A DNA stretch of 64,000 nucleotides from Halomonas elongata. Its GTDB lineage: Bacteria > Pseudomonadota > Gammaproteobacteria > Pseudomonadales > Halomonadaceae. The DNA lies in NCBI RefSeq assembly GCF_029081005.1, contig NZ_JAJQTQ010000006.1:1-64000 (forward strand). The letters run 5' to 3'. A program made the position numbers and the translations under genes. This document shows, in pieces, positions 51,595-59,511 of the stretch (positions are counted from its first letter, which is position 1; every line of letters starts with the position of its first letter). The notes beneath the pieces are model-generated. The model saw nothing but the letters and a program-made list of their open reading frames with translations, was not told the origin of the DNA and searched no databases.

Positions 51595-52605
51595 TTACTG
51601 GGCGAACTCGATGTTCTCGACCAGGCAGCCGAACCCGTAATCCTCGACGACATAGGCGTCGTTGGAGGATTCATAGTTCTCGATCCGGTTGCGCTTGGGG
51701 TTGTCCTGCAGGTAACGGCGGCGGCTGCCGCGTTGCCAGTACAGGGAGAGGTTCTCGAGGCTGGTGATCAACATGGCGCCGTCGGGCACGAAGGGCACGC
51801 GCACCGCCTGCAGGCCGCCGACACGCTTCTGGCTGACGATCATGTCCAGCGCCCGGGCTTCGGTGGGCGTCTCGGCATGCTGCTGGATCAGCGGGAAATA
51901 CTTGTCGGCGAGCATCTTCCGGCCCATCACGGCGACCAGGTCGGTAGACTCGCGATGCCAGGGATCGACCATCTCGTTGACGGCATCGAATACCAGGGCG
52001 TCGAGGTTGTTGTAATCGCCGCCGCTGCCGATGACGACCTTGCCGGCGGTGGCCCCGTCCTTGAGCACCCGCTGCGGGGCGGCGTCGCGGTAGTGCTGCA
52101 GCCAGCCCTTGTTGACGTCCTGCAGCATCGGGTGGGCGACGCGGTCGGTTTCGACGGCCGCCGCGGTACCGTTCAGGCCGATCATGATGCGGTCCAGCGC
52201 CTGTCGGCGAACGATGGCGTTGCGCAGTCGAGTCTGGAAATCGGGGAAGCGCGACCAGGCGTCGAGCTGCGCCCATCTGACGTAGGTGTCGAACTCCGTG
52301 GAGGCGCACTCGTAGCCGGTGGCCGTCAGTTCGGATACGTCACGCGGGGCGCGATCCTTGGATTCGACATCGGTACGCCCGGCAATCGGTCCGATAACGC
52401 CCATGCCGACCTTCTGGCCCTTGATCTCGTCGACGCCGACCACGTTGATGCGGCCCAGGAACTCGCTGGACTCCTGGATGCGGGATTCCAGCGTCTGCTG
52501 CACCGAGGGTTCGACGTTGAACATCTCGGTGGCACTGGCGACACCATTGATGGTGGCCAGGCGCTCGCGGAACTGGTTAAGAGCTTGACGGGTATCGTTA
52601 CGCAT
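51595..52605 (-). CDS. N: Major capsid protein N (gpN)
   Basis: A 336-residue HK97-fold capsid precursor matching P2 gpN (MRNDTRQALNQFRERLA start; GVDEIKGQKVGMGVIGPIAGRTD). The N-terminus is cleaved during maturation in P2. It follows the scaffold gene and precedes gene M, the usual order. Confidence 0.96.
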   Translation of the reverse strand: MRNDTRQALNQFRERLATINGVASATEMFNVEPSVQQTLESRIQESSEFLGRINVVGVDEIKGQKVGMGVIGPIAGRTDVESKDRAPRDVSELTATGYECASTEFDTYVRWAQLDAWSRFPDFQTRLRNAIVRRQALDRIMIGLNGTAAAVETDRVAHPMLQDVNKGWLQHYRDAAPQRVLKDGATAGKVVIGSGGDYNNLDALVFDAVNEMVDPWHRESTDLVAVMGRKMLADKYFPLIQQHAETPTEARALDMIVSQKRVGGLQAVRVPFVPDGAMLITSLENLSLYWQRGSRRRYLQDNPKRNRIENYESSNDAYVVEDYGFGCLVENIEFAQ

Positions 52606-52614
52606 TGGGTGTCC

Positions 52615-53433
52615 TCAGCAGTCGGTCTGGGCGGCGCCGCCGTCGCTGCCCAGAGCGGGGGCGCGATGCGGCGTGTCGGGGGTGTTGTCGAGCTGGGTAT
52701 AGAGCTCGTCGAGACGGCGCTTGACCTCTTCGTGGGCGGTCTTCAACTCGTTGAAGGCCTCGGCGGAGGGGCGCTTGTCGAGCTCGGCCTTGAGGTCGCC
52801 ATGTTTCTGGACAAACACTTCGAGCGTCTGCTCGAGCTCACCCCGGAATGCCTCGAAGCCCTTGGCGGTCTTGGCGTCGTGCTTCTTGAACAGCGCCTTG
52901 ACGCGGTCGGCCAGGGAGGGGCCTTGTTCCTCGGCGGTTGGCTCGCTGAAATCGAGCGCGGTCTCGACCGCGGCGGTGAACAGGTTGTCCGGATGTTGCT
53001 TGCGGGCGGCCAGCGGGGAGGACTGACCCGCTTCGCGCGAGAACTTGAGCATCTCGGTCCCCAGCGACGCCGGCGAATCGGTGACTGCCAGGCCTTCGAG
53101 ATATGCCTCGCCGGTATCACCGAAACTCGGGTTGACCTCGATGGAGGTGTAGACCTTCTGGCGTTGACCGTTGATCTCTTTCAACTGGTCGGTCGGGTCG
53201 ATGTCGGCGAACAGGCCGAGCTTGCCGCCGGCGACTTCCTCCGCCTTCAGCGCGGTGACGTCACCGAGCGCCGCGAACGGTCCATCGGGCAGCATCCCGC
53301 GCATGTGCTCCATGAAGATGCGGGCCCCGTACGTGGCGGGGTCGTAGTTAGCGGCCATCTGCTCGATCCATTCTCGCTTGATCTCGCGGCCGTCGGTGGT
53401 GGCGCCTTCGGTGGCGACTTGGAACCAGTGCAT
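52615..53433 (-). CDS. O: Capsid scaffolding protein / protease O (gpO)
   Basis: A 272-residue scaffold with an N-terminal serine-protease domain (HWFQVATEGATTDGREIKREWIEQMAANYD; the segment around FMEHMRGMLPDG holds the likely catalytic histidine and VTDSPASLGTEML the serine) and a C-terminal helical scaffolding region (about 180-240). It shapes the procapsid and cleaves capsid proteins. First gene of the O operon. Confidence 0.95.
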   Translation of the reverse strand: MHWFQVATEGATTDGREIKREWIEQMAANYDPATYGARIFMEHMRGMLPDGPFAALGDVTALKAEEVAGGKLGLFADIDPTDQLKEINGQRQKVYTSIEVNPSFGDTGEAYLEGLAVTDSPASLGTEMLKFSREAGQSSPLAARKQHPDNLFTAAVETALDFSEPTAEEQGPSLADRVKALFKKHDAKTAKGFEAFRGELEQTLEVFVQKHGDLKAELDKRPSAEAFNELKTAHEEVKRRLDELYTQLDNTPDTPHRAPALGSDGGAAQTDC

Positions 53434-53506
53434 GGGCGTCCTCGGGTCGGGTGTCTGACGATGCCGTCAGGTTCCGCGCCCACGGCCAGCGCCTCAACGC
53501 GGGGCC

Positions 53507-53530
53507 GGTGTAAGAGGGCACGCCTACACC
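53507..53530. promoter_or_regulatory. Late activator (Ogr-type) site shared by O and P operons
   Basis: GGTGTA-N12-TACACC in the 140-base gap between divergent genes O and P, centred 85 bases from the O start and 56 bases from the P start. Its symmetry allows activation in both directions, replacing the separate P and O promoters of P2. Confidence 0.82.
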
Positions 53531-53573
53531 GAGGCCAGGACGGTGGCGCCTCGCGCGCGGGTAGGCTGTCGGC

Positions 53574-55349
53574 ATGACGACACCGCTACCCGATACCCCA
53601 GATTCCCCGCGCCTGACGGCCCGCCATCTCTACTGGCAGGGCTGGCGAGTGGCGCGTATTGCCGAGTTCCTCGACATCAAGGCGCCGACCATTCATAGCT
53701 GGAAGGAACGCGACGGCTGGGAGGAGGCGTCGCCGACCGAGCGGGTGGAAGGGGCGCTGGAGTCGCGTCTGGTTCAACTGATCGGCAAGGACGCGAAGGA
53801 AGGGAGGGATTTCAAGGAAATCGACCTGCTAGGTCGGCAGATCGAGCGGCTGGCCCGAGTGCATCGGTACCAGGAGACGGGCAAGGAAGGCGATCTCAAT
53901 CCCAACATCGAGCGCCGCAACGCCGGCGAGAAGAAGAAGCCTCGCCGCAACTACCTGGACGACGACCAGATCGAGCAGCTCAAGGCGGCGTTCCTCGAAC
54001 GGTGCTTTCAGTACCAGCTGGACTGGTATGAGGCCGGGCTCAAGCATCGCATTCGCAACATTCTCAAGAGCCGCCAGATCGGCGCGACGGACTTTTTCTC
54101 CCTCGAGGCGATCGTCGACGCCTTCGAGCACGGCCGGAACAAGATCTTCCTCTCGGCCAGCAAGGCCCAGGCGCATATTTTCCGTAACTACATCACGAAG
54201 TTCGTCAAGGAGGTCTGCGACGTCGACCTCAAGGGCGATCCGATCGTCTTGGACAATGGCGCGGAATTGCACTTCCTGGGCACCAACTCGAAGACCGCCC
54301 AGGGCTACCACGGCGACGTCTATCTGGATGAGTACTTCTGGATTCACCGCTTCCAGGAATTCCGCAAGGTCACCTCCGGGATGGCCATGCACAAGAAGTG
54401 GCGCCAGACCTACTTCTCGACGCCCTCGAGCCTGGGCCACGAGGCCTACCCGTTCTGGTCCGGCGAGCTGTTCAACAAGCGCCGCAAGAAGAGCGAGCGC
54501 CAGGAGTTCGATGTCAGCCACGCCGCGCTGGCCGGCGGGGCGCTATGCCCGGACGGCCACTGGCGGCAGATCGTCACCGTCGAGGATGCCATCGCCGGCG
54601 GCTGCGACCTGTTCGACCTTGAGCAGCTCAAGCTGGAATACAGCCCCGACGAGTACGCGAACCTGCTGATGTGCCAGTTTGTCGACGACAGCCAGAGCGC
54701 CTTCCCGCTGTCCCTGGTGCACCCCTGCATGGTCGACAGCTGGGAGGTCTGGGACGACTACCGGCCGTTTGCGCCGCGCCCGGTGGGCGACCGCGGGGTG
54801 TGGATCGGATACGACCCGACCGGTACCGGCGAGGATGGCGACGGCGCCGGCCTTGTGGTGGTGTTGCCGGCACGCAGTGCCGGCGAGAAGCACCGCATCC
54901 TGGAGCGTCACCGGCTCAAGGGCGAGGACTACGAGGCCCAGGCGGCGTTCATCGAGTCGTTCCGCACCAAGTACCGCATCGAGCATATCGGCATCGATGT
55001 CAGCGGTCTGGGCGAGGCGGTGGCCGAGCACGTCGAGAAGTGGTTCCCGACGCTCACCCGCTTCCGCTATGACCCGGCGGTGAAGGGCCGGCTGGTCATG
55101 CAGGCTCAGCAGATCATGCGCAAGGACCGGCTCGAGTTCGACGCTGGCTGGAGGGACATGGCTGAGTCGTTCATGGCCATCAAGCGCGAACTCACCGCCT
55201 CCGGCCGCCAATTCACCTACACCAGCGGGCGCAGCAAGGCGACCGGCCATGCCGACCTTGCCTGGGCCGCCATGCACGCCCTCAGCCACGAACCGATCGA
55301 CGGCCCGGCCGTAGGGGCTGGGCAGTCCATCATGGAGATGTCCGAATGA
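53574..55349 (+). CDS. P: Terminase large subunit P (gpP)
   Basis: A 591-residue packaging ATPase and motor. It has an N-terminal helix-turn-helix (LYWQGWRVARIAEFLDIKAPTIHSWKER), an ATPase part with LKSRQIGATDFFSLEA as an adenine/Walker-like segment and VYLDEYFWI as Walker B, and a nuclease part in the C-terminal third (GYDPTGTGEDGDGAG; GIDVSGLGEAV). Overlaps gene Q by four bases. On the plus strand, divergent from O. Confidence 0.96.
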   Translation: MTTPLPDTPDSPRLTARHLYWQGWRVARIAEFLDIKAPTIHSWKERDGWEEASPTERVEGALESRLVQLIGKDAKEGRDFKEIDLLGRQIERLARVHRYQETGKEGDLNPNIERRNAGEKKKPRRNYLDDDQIEQLKAAFLERCFQYQLDWYEAGLKHRIRNILKSRQIGATDFFSLEAIVDAFEHGRNKIFLSASKAQAHIFRNYITKFVKEVCDVDLKGDPIVLDNGAELHFLGTNSKTAQGYHGDVYLDEYFWIHRFQEFRKVTSGMAMHKKWRQTYFSTPSSLGHEAYPFWSGELFNKRRKKSERQEFDVSHAALAGGALCPDGHWRQIVTVEDAIAGGCDLFDLEQLKLEYSPDEYANLLMCQFVDDSQSAFPLSLVHPCMVDSWEVWDDYRPFAPRPVGDRGVWIGYDPTGTGEDGDGAGLVVVLPARSAGEKHRILERHRLKGEDYEAQAAFIESFRTKYRIEHIGIDVSGLGEAVAEHVEKWFPTLTRFRYDPAVKGRLVMQAQQIMRKDRLEFDAGWRDMAESFMAIKRELTASGRQFTYTSGRSKATGHADLAWAAMHALSHEPIDGPAVGAGQSIMEMSE

Positions 55350-56446
55350 CCGCCACCGAGAAACCCCGCGTCCGCGTTCCGGCCTACCAGGTCAGCGATG
55401 GCGGCGCCGCGTCAAGCGAATCGGCCAGCCTGTCAACGGAAACGCCCGTATCGTCAAACGCCCGTGCCCAGGCCTTCAGCTTCGGCGACCCGGAGCCGGT
55501 GACCAGCATGCGCGATGTGATCTACGAGGGGATCTGGCTGTCGCCGGACGAGTGGTACGAGCCGCCGGTGCCGATGTCGATCCTGGCGAAGAGTTACCGG
55601 GCCACGGCTCACCACGGCTCGGCGCTCCAGGTGAAACGCAACATCCTGCTGCGCACGTTCGAGCCCCACGAGCTGCTGGGTCGACGGACGTTCTCGGCGC
55701 TGGCCCTGGATTACCTGGTGTTCGGCAATGGCTACCTCGAGGAGGTGCGCGGCCGGCTGGGCAAGCGGCTACCGTTCCGCCACCTGGGCGCCAAATACAT
55801 GCGCCGCGGCGGCAAGCGGGCCGATCGCTACTGGTGGGTGCCCAACTACCTGGAACGTACCGAGCTGCCGCGGGGCCGGGTTATGCACCTGCTCGAGCCG
55901 GACATCGACCAGGGGATCTATGGCGTGCCGGACTACCTGGGCAGCCTGCAGTCGGCCTGGCTCAACGAGTCTGCGACGCTGTTCCGCCGGCGCTACTACC
56001 TGAACGGCAGCCACGCCGGGTTCGTGATGTACGTCAGCGACCCGGCTCATGACCAGCGCGACATCGACGACCTTCGCCAGGCGCTCAAGGAGAGCAAGGG
56101 CGTGGGTAACTTCAAGAACCTGTTCATGTACTCGCCCAACGGCAAGAAGGACGGGGTGCAGATCATCCCGGTCTCGGAGGTCGCCGCCAAGGATGACTTC
56201 TGGAACATCAAGAACATCACGCGCGATGACCAACTCGCCGGTCACCGGATCCCCCCTCAGTTGATGGGCATCATCCCGCAGAACACCGGCGGTTTCGGCG
56301 ATGTCGAGAAGGCGGCCCGGGTGTTCGTCGCCAACGAGCTCGAGCCGCTGCAGGCCACCATGCGCGAGATCAACGAATGGGCCGGCGAGGAAATCGTGCG
56401 GTTCGACCCGTATTCCCTCGAGGGCGATGGCAGCCCGGCCACATAG
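55346..56446 (+). CDS. Q: Portal protein Q (gpQ)
   Basis: A 366-residue portal protein matching P2 gpQ (FSFGDPEPVTSMRDVIYEGIWLSPDEWYEPPV; LNGSHAGFVMYVSDPAHDQRDIDDLRQALKESKG). It forms the packaging ring. Its terminator follows at once. Confidence 0.96.
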   Translation: MTATEKPRVRVPAYQVSDGGAASSESASLSTETPVSSNARAQAFSFGDPEPVTSMRDVIYEGIWLSPDEWYEPPVPMSILAKSYRATAHHGSALQVKRNILLRTFEPHELLGRRTFSALALDYLVFGNGYLEEVRGRLGKRLPFRHLGAKYMRRGGKRADRYWWVPNYLERTELPRGRVMHLLEPDIDQGIYGVPDYLGSLQSAWLNESATLFRRRYYLNGSHAGFVMYVSDPAHDQRDIDDLRQALKESKGVGNFKNLFMYSPNGKKDGVQIIPVSEVAAKDDFWNIKNITRDDQLAGHRIPPQLMGIIPQNTGGFGDVEKAARVFVANELEPLQATMREINEWAGEEIVRFDPYSLEGDGSPAT

Positions 56447-56461
56447 CAACCATAAGAAAAA

Positions 56462-56487
56462 GCGCCCGTGGCTGAGCCAACGGGCGC
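56462..56487 (+). terminator. Hairpin after the portal gene
   Basis: GCGCCCGTGGC and GCC(A)ACGGGCGC form an eleven-base stem with one bulged base and a three-base loop, preceded by an A tract (AAGAAAAA). It lies 15 bases beyond the portal stop and separates the P operon from the methylase gene. Confidence 0.7.
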
Positions 56488-56561
56488 GAATTGCTCGCGT
56501 TCATCCTTGATCGCTGGGGAGCCTCCCGAGCTCCTCGAGCAACAGCATCATTCTATCTCAA

Positions 56562-56581
56562 TGCTGTATATATAAACAGGT
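56562..56581. promoter_or_regulatory. LexA (SOS) box before the Dam-type methylase
   Basis: TGCTGTATATATAAACAGGT: CTG and CAG separated by TATATATAAA, nine of ten positions of the ideal (TA)5 core. It ends eight bases before the methylase start, overlapping its promoter and leader. Confidence 0.88.
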
Positions 56582-56588
56582 ATAAAGG

Positions 56589-57350
56589 ATGACGAATAAG
56601 CCGATTCTCCCATGGATGGGAGGCAAGCGACGCCTGGCCAAACAGATCATTCCGCTGTTTGACGACCACACTACCTATGTCGAGCCGTTCTGTGGCGGCG
56701 CGGCGATCTTCTTCATGAAGGAGCCCAGCCATGTCGAAGTCATCAACGATGCACACGGTGAGCTGATCAACCTCTATCGTTGCGTCAAGCACCATCCTGA
56801 TGAGCTGGTCCGGCAGTTCCGATGGAGCCTGGTCAGTCGAGCCGAGTACATGAGCCAGCGTGAGCAGGATCCACGCCACCTGACCGATATCCAGCGGGCG
56901 GCGCGGTTCTTCTATCTGCAGAAGCTGGCGTTCGGAGGGCGAGTACAGGGGCAATCGTTCGGCACCACGGTGACCAGTCCGCCCCGTATGAACCCGCTGC
57001 GTCTTGAGGAGGATCTCAGCCAGGCGCACCTTCGATTGTCTCGAACGGTGGTCGAGCACCTGGACTGGGCGGAGTGCATCGAGCGCTACGATCGGCCGGG
57101 CACGCTGTTCTATCTCGATCCGCCATATTGGGGCACGGCAGGGTATGGCAACGAGTTCGGGCTCGAACAGTATGATCGCATGGCCGAACTCGCCCATCGC
57201 ATCCAGGGCCAGATGGTGATCAGCGTCAACGACATTCCCGAGATGCGTCGAGCGTTCGCTGGCCTCAACATTCGCTCGACCCAGCTGCGTTACACCGTCG
57301 GCCGCAAGGCCTCGAAGGAAAGCGGTGAGCTGATCATCACCAACCGATAA
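56589..57350 (+). CDS. Dam-type DNA adenine methyltransferase (D12 class)
   Basis: A 253-residue N6-adenine methyltransferase. Order of motifs is that of Dam (alpha class): ILPWMGGKRRL at 6-16, motif I VEPFCGGAAIFF (31-42), and catalytic DPPY near 177-180 (YLDPPYWG). The target may be GATC or another short site. It follows a near-ideal LexA box, so it is probably made after DNA damage, when the prophage is induced, and may protect or mark the replicating phage DNA. No restriction partner is adjacent. Confidence 0.92.
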   Translation: MTNKPILPWMGGKRRLAKQIIPLFDDHTTYVEPFCGGAAIFFMKEPSHVEVINDAHGELINLYRCVKHHPDELVRQFRWSLVSRAEYMSQREQDPRHLTDIQRAARFFYLQKLAFGGRVQGQSFGTTVTSPPRMNPLRLEEDLSQAHLRLSRTVVEHLDWAECIERYDRPGTLFYLDPPYWGTAGYGNEFGLEQYDRMAELAHRIQGQMVISVNDIPEMRRAFAGLNIRSTQLRYTVGRKASKESGELIITNR

Positions 57351-57367
57351 CCTCACCAGCATGAACC

Positions 57368-57394
57368 AGGCCGCCTCAACCAGGGCGGCCTTTT
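57368..57394 (+). terminator. Terminator after the methylase gene
   Basis: AGGCCGCC and GGCGGCCT form an eight-base stem with an eight-base loop, followed by TTT. It lies 18 bases beyond the stop codon. Confidence 0.8.
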
Positions 57395-57580
57395 CGCGTG
57401 CACTTGCGTGAAAATCGGGTGAGACGCATTCGTTCCTTATAGTGCGTCTATAGCCCCATGCACCCGCCTGCCGGTCGCCGCCGTTCAGCTGATCCGGGCG
57501 TCGGCTCGACCCGACCCGAGATCGTCGCGCACGCGGCCAGCCTGGCCCAAGGCGACCCCGGCAGCGCACCGCCGCGCGCC

Positions 57581-57599
57581 GTCGACACCCCGCCCCGCC
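57581..57599 (-). other. P2-like cos site candidate
   Basis: On the minus strand GGCGGGGCGGGGTGTCGAC followed by GGCGCGC. As I recall it, the 19-base P2 cohesive end is GGCGAGGCGGGGAAAGCAC followed by TGCGCGC. The first 12 bases differ at one position, the end of the 19-mer and the GCGCGC beyond it also agree. The place, after Q at one end of the late block, is where cos is expected in a P2-like genome. It would be cut by gpM/gpP during packaging. Confidence 0.65.
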
Positions 57600-57948
57600 T
57601 GCGCGCTAAACGTGTTGGTTTTTATGCACCCACGCATCTTGACTCCAGGGCCCGCCGCCCCTGGGCGTGAGAGGCGCTTAAATACCCGATCCTGTTATGC
57701 GCTTTTATGCAGTTTTCCGCACTTGTGCACAGGCGGTTGGTCGTAGGGCAGGGTACCAACGCAAAGAGCCGGCTGAGATCGGCAGCCGGCTCTTGCGAGC
57801 TGTGTCATTTTTGGTACTTGATGGCAATGAGAGCCGTGGTTGTCAGGCTTCGTTTCAAGCCCTCATCAGGCTGCCTCATCGGGAGGCCTTTTCGCGCGTC
57901 CGCACGGCAAATCTCGGCCGTTCCTCACCGCACATCTATGGCCCTCAA

Positions 57949-58026
57949 GCGATCGGCAACATACCGCCGGCCGAGCGAGAAGCGCTGTATTATAAGCAAC
58001 AGAGCCAGGCCAAGAAGGCTGCCTGA
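57949..58026 (+). pseudogene. Possible 3' remnant of an IS3-family transposase
   Basis: The last 25 codons of an open frame read IGNIPPAEREALYYKQQSQAKKAA and resemble the C-terminus of IS3-family OrfB transposases (the IPPAE...YY pattern). Nothing upstream matches, so at most a fragment remains. Confidence 0.4.
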
Positions 58027-58116
58027 CTTGGAATGACCGCTTACAGTCCTGATACTCTCTAGTCAGCTGTATGACCCGCCTCGTCTCTATGGTGAGCACA
58101 ACAGGGAGCTTTCGCA

Positions 58117-59223
58117 ATGGCCGAACAGAACCGCGTGATCGCCTTTTATGACGAGCGGATGCTGGCCCATGAGCCGGATATCGAGGTGCCTTTCGTGCCG
58201 GGTCGCATGGATGATCGTATCCGCAGTCTGTTGTCGGGGCTGGGTGTCCCCTGGAAGTATCCGGAACACCCCGCCAGGCTAACTGCCATCCGGCATCTGC
58301 TGGAACTCGAGCCAGTTGCTGGCGTGACCTTCGAGTCAGGCATGGCAGCGACGCGGGAGCAACTGGGCCGCGTGCACACCAGTTCCTATCTGGACCATAT
58401 CTTCGAGCTTCGCGGCCAGAGCGCCTGGCTGGATGTGGACACCACGGCCGTCTCGCCCGGCAGCGTCGACGCCGCCGAGGTGGCTGCCGGCACGGCGATC
58501 GCCGCCGTCGAGGCCGTCATCGAGGGGAGGGCCGAGAGCAGTTTCGCGCTGGTGAGACCTCCCGGCCACCACGCCGAGCCGGTGCGCGCCCGTGGCTTCT
58601 GCCTGTTCAACAACGTGGCGGTGGCCGCCGCCCATGCCCGTGCGGCACTGGGCTGCAGGCGAGTGATGATCGTCGACTGGGATGCTCATCACGGCAACGG
58701 CACCCAGGACATCTTCTGGGCCGACCCGCACGTGCTGTTCTTCGACCTGCACCGCGCCGCCCCCTTTTATCCCGGCACGGGGAGTCTCGAGGAGATCGGC
58801 ATGGGCCTGGGGGATGGCACCAACGTCAATGTCCCCCTCCCCGCCGACGCTGGCGATGCCGCCTACCTCAAGGCCTTTCGCGAGATCCTGGTACCGGCGG
58901 CCGAATGGTTCCAGCCCGACCTGATATTGGTCTCGACCGGTTTCGATCCGCACAGCCATGACCTGGCCATGGAGGTCTCCTATGACGGCTTCGCCGCCAT
59001 GACCAGTATCCTCAAGGACCTAGCCCACCAGCACTGTCAGGGACGCCTGGTTTTCGTACTGGAGGGCGGTTACAACCTGATCTCGTTGTCACGCGGCGTC
59101 TGGTCGGTGCTTCGAGTGCTGGCCGGCGACGAGCCGCCGGAACCCGGCCAGCGTGGCATCGCCGAGGTCGAGGCCGCAGCGGGCTTTCACCGCGGCGCCT
59201 TCGTCGGGTCACCCCCGGAATGA
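58117..59223 (+). CDS. Histone deacetylase-family (class II type) amidohydrolase
   Basis: A 368-residue zinc-dependent deacetylase. The family signatures are PPGHHAEP (catalytic histidines near 150), IVDWDAHHGNGTQD (zinc ligands D and H near 187-189) and STGFDPHSHD (third ligand near 277), with EGGYNL near the end. Bacterial members deacetylate acetylpolyamines, acetoin-pathway proteins or other small amides. It lies between the cos candidate and attR, so it is inside the prophage and is the last gene before the junction; this makes it cargo. AGGGAG-like DNA (CAGGGAGC) precedes ATG 58117. A CTCGGCG-AA-CGCCGAG hairpin follows the stop. Confidence 0.92.
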   Translation: MAEQNRVIAFYDERMLAHEPDIEVPFVPGRMDDRIRSLLSGLGVPWKYPEHPARLTAIRHLLELEPVAGVTFESGMAATREQLGRVHTSSYLDHIFELRGQSAWLDVDTTAVSPGSVDAAEVAAGTAIAAVEAVIEGRAESSFALVRPPGHHAEPVRARGFCLFNNVAVAAAHARAALGCRRVMIVDWDAHHGNGTQDIFWADPHVLFFDLHRAAPFYPGTGSLEEIGMGLGDGTNVNVPLPADAGDAAYLKAFREILVPAAEWFQPDLILVSTGFDPHSHDLAMEVSYDGFAAMTSILKDLAHQHCQGRLVFVLEGGYNLISLSRGVWSVLRVLAGDEPPEPGQRGIAEVEAAAGFHRGAFVGSPPE

Positions 59224-59492
59224 CTCGGCGAACGCCGAGCTGCCATAGCCCCGCCTCGGGATGTTTTTAAAAGTGGCTCAGGATCACAATTGAACACCTC
59301 GCCTAGAGCAGCTAGGTATGCGTGGGTTTCGTCCTGCTTGAGCCTATCAACCGGGTGCTTGCCGAAACGCTTGGTGCTGGGGCAAGGCTGGAGGTGGTCG
59401 GCTGACTGTTGCCTACGTCGGGCATATTTTGCCTGGGGTTGCTACGAATTTGCTACAGAAGTGCTGTAACCCCCGTCACTCTCGGGGTGTTC
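59224..59492. other. Prophage right arm without a gene
   Basis: Starts with a CTCGGCG-AA-CGCCGAG hairpin (59224-59239) that may end the deacetylase transcript. Near the end it has TTGCTAC-GAA-TTTGCTAC (59439-59456), matching the left-arm motif TTGGTAC-AAA-TTTGGCAC, as candidate integrase arm sites. No open frame here looks like a protein. Confidence 0.55.
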
Positions 59493-59511
59493 TCCAATCC
59501 ATCATAGGCGC
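59493..59511. other. attR: prophage right junction
   Basis: TCCAATCCATCATAGGCGC, equal to attL except for one base. Beyond it the minus strand reads backwards into the original DusA N-terminal codons (FSVAP), which proves that the host gene was split here. Confidence 0.9.

Larger units (their letters stand above)
57400..58116. other. Non-coding region with cos candidate and remnants
   Basis: More than 700 bases without a convincing complete gene. It contains the cos candidate (57581-57599), a perfect 12-bp hairpin AAGAGCCGGCTG / CAGCCGGCTCTT (57764-57794), and at its end a short stretch resembling the end of an IS3-type transposase. Open frames at 57458, 57697 and 57707 do not look like proteins over their length. 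Confidence 0.6.
20012..59511. mobile_element. Intact-looking P2-like prophage (about 39.5 kb) in dusA
   Basis: The ends are a 14-bp exact repeat (19 bp with one mismatch) at both dusA fragments. Inside are a tyrosine integrase, P2-type replication protein gpA, Ogr-like activator, repressor, all P2 head, tail and lysis genes without a visible break, a cos candidate and cargo genes. Compared with P2, the late block is oriented so that gene D faces the early region and Q lies near attR, with cos between Q and attR. In the virion the order would be cos-dam-Q-P-O...D-accessory-repressor-A-int-attP-deacetylase-cos. No structural gene appears truncated, so it may be functional. Confidence 0.93.

Noticed and set aside
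50728..53577. A 949-codon plus-strand open frame across L, M, N and O
   Set aside because: It is antisense to four clear P2 head genes; its sequence is low in protein-like character and comes from the GC-rich third positions of the real genes.
20012..57400. Element interpreted as an R-type pyocin because of PrtN and contractile-tail genes
   Set aside because: Capsid, scaffold, portal, terminase, replication and integrase genes are all present, so it is a phage and not a tailocin.
57458..58036. Plus-strand frames after the cos region as phage genes
   Set aside because: No ribosome binding sites and no protein-like composition apart from a short possible transposase end; they cross the cos candidate and a perfect hairpin.
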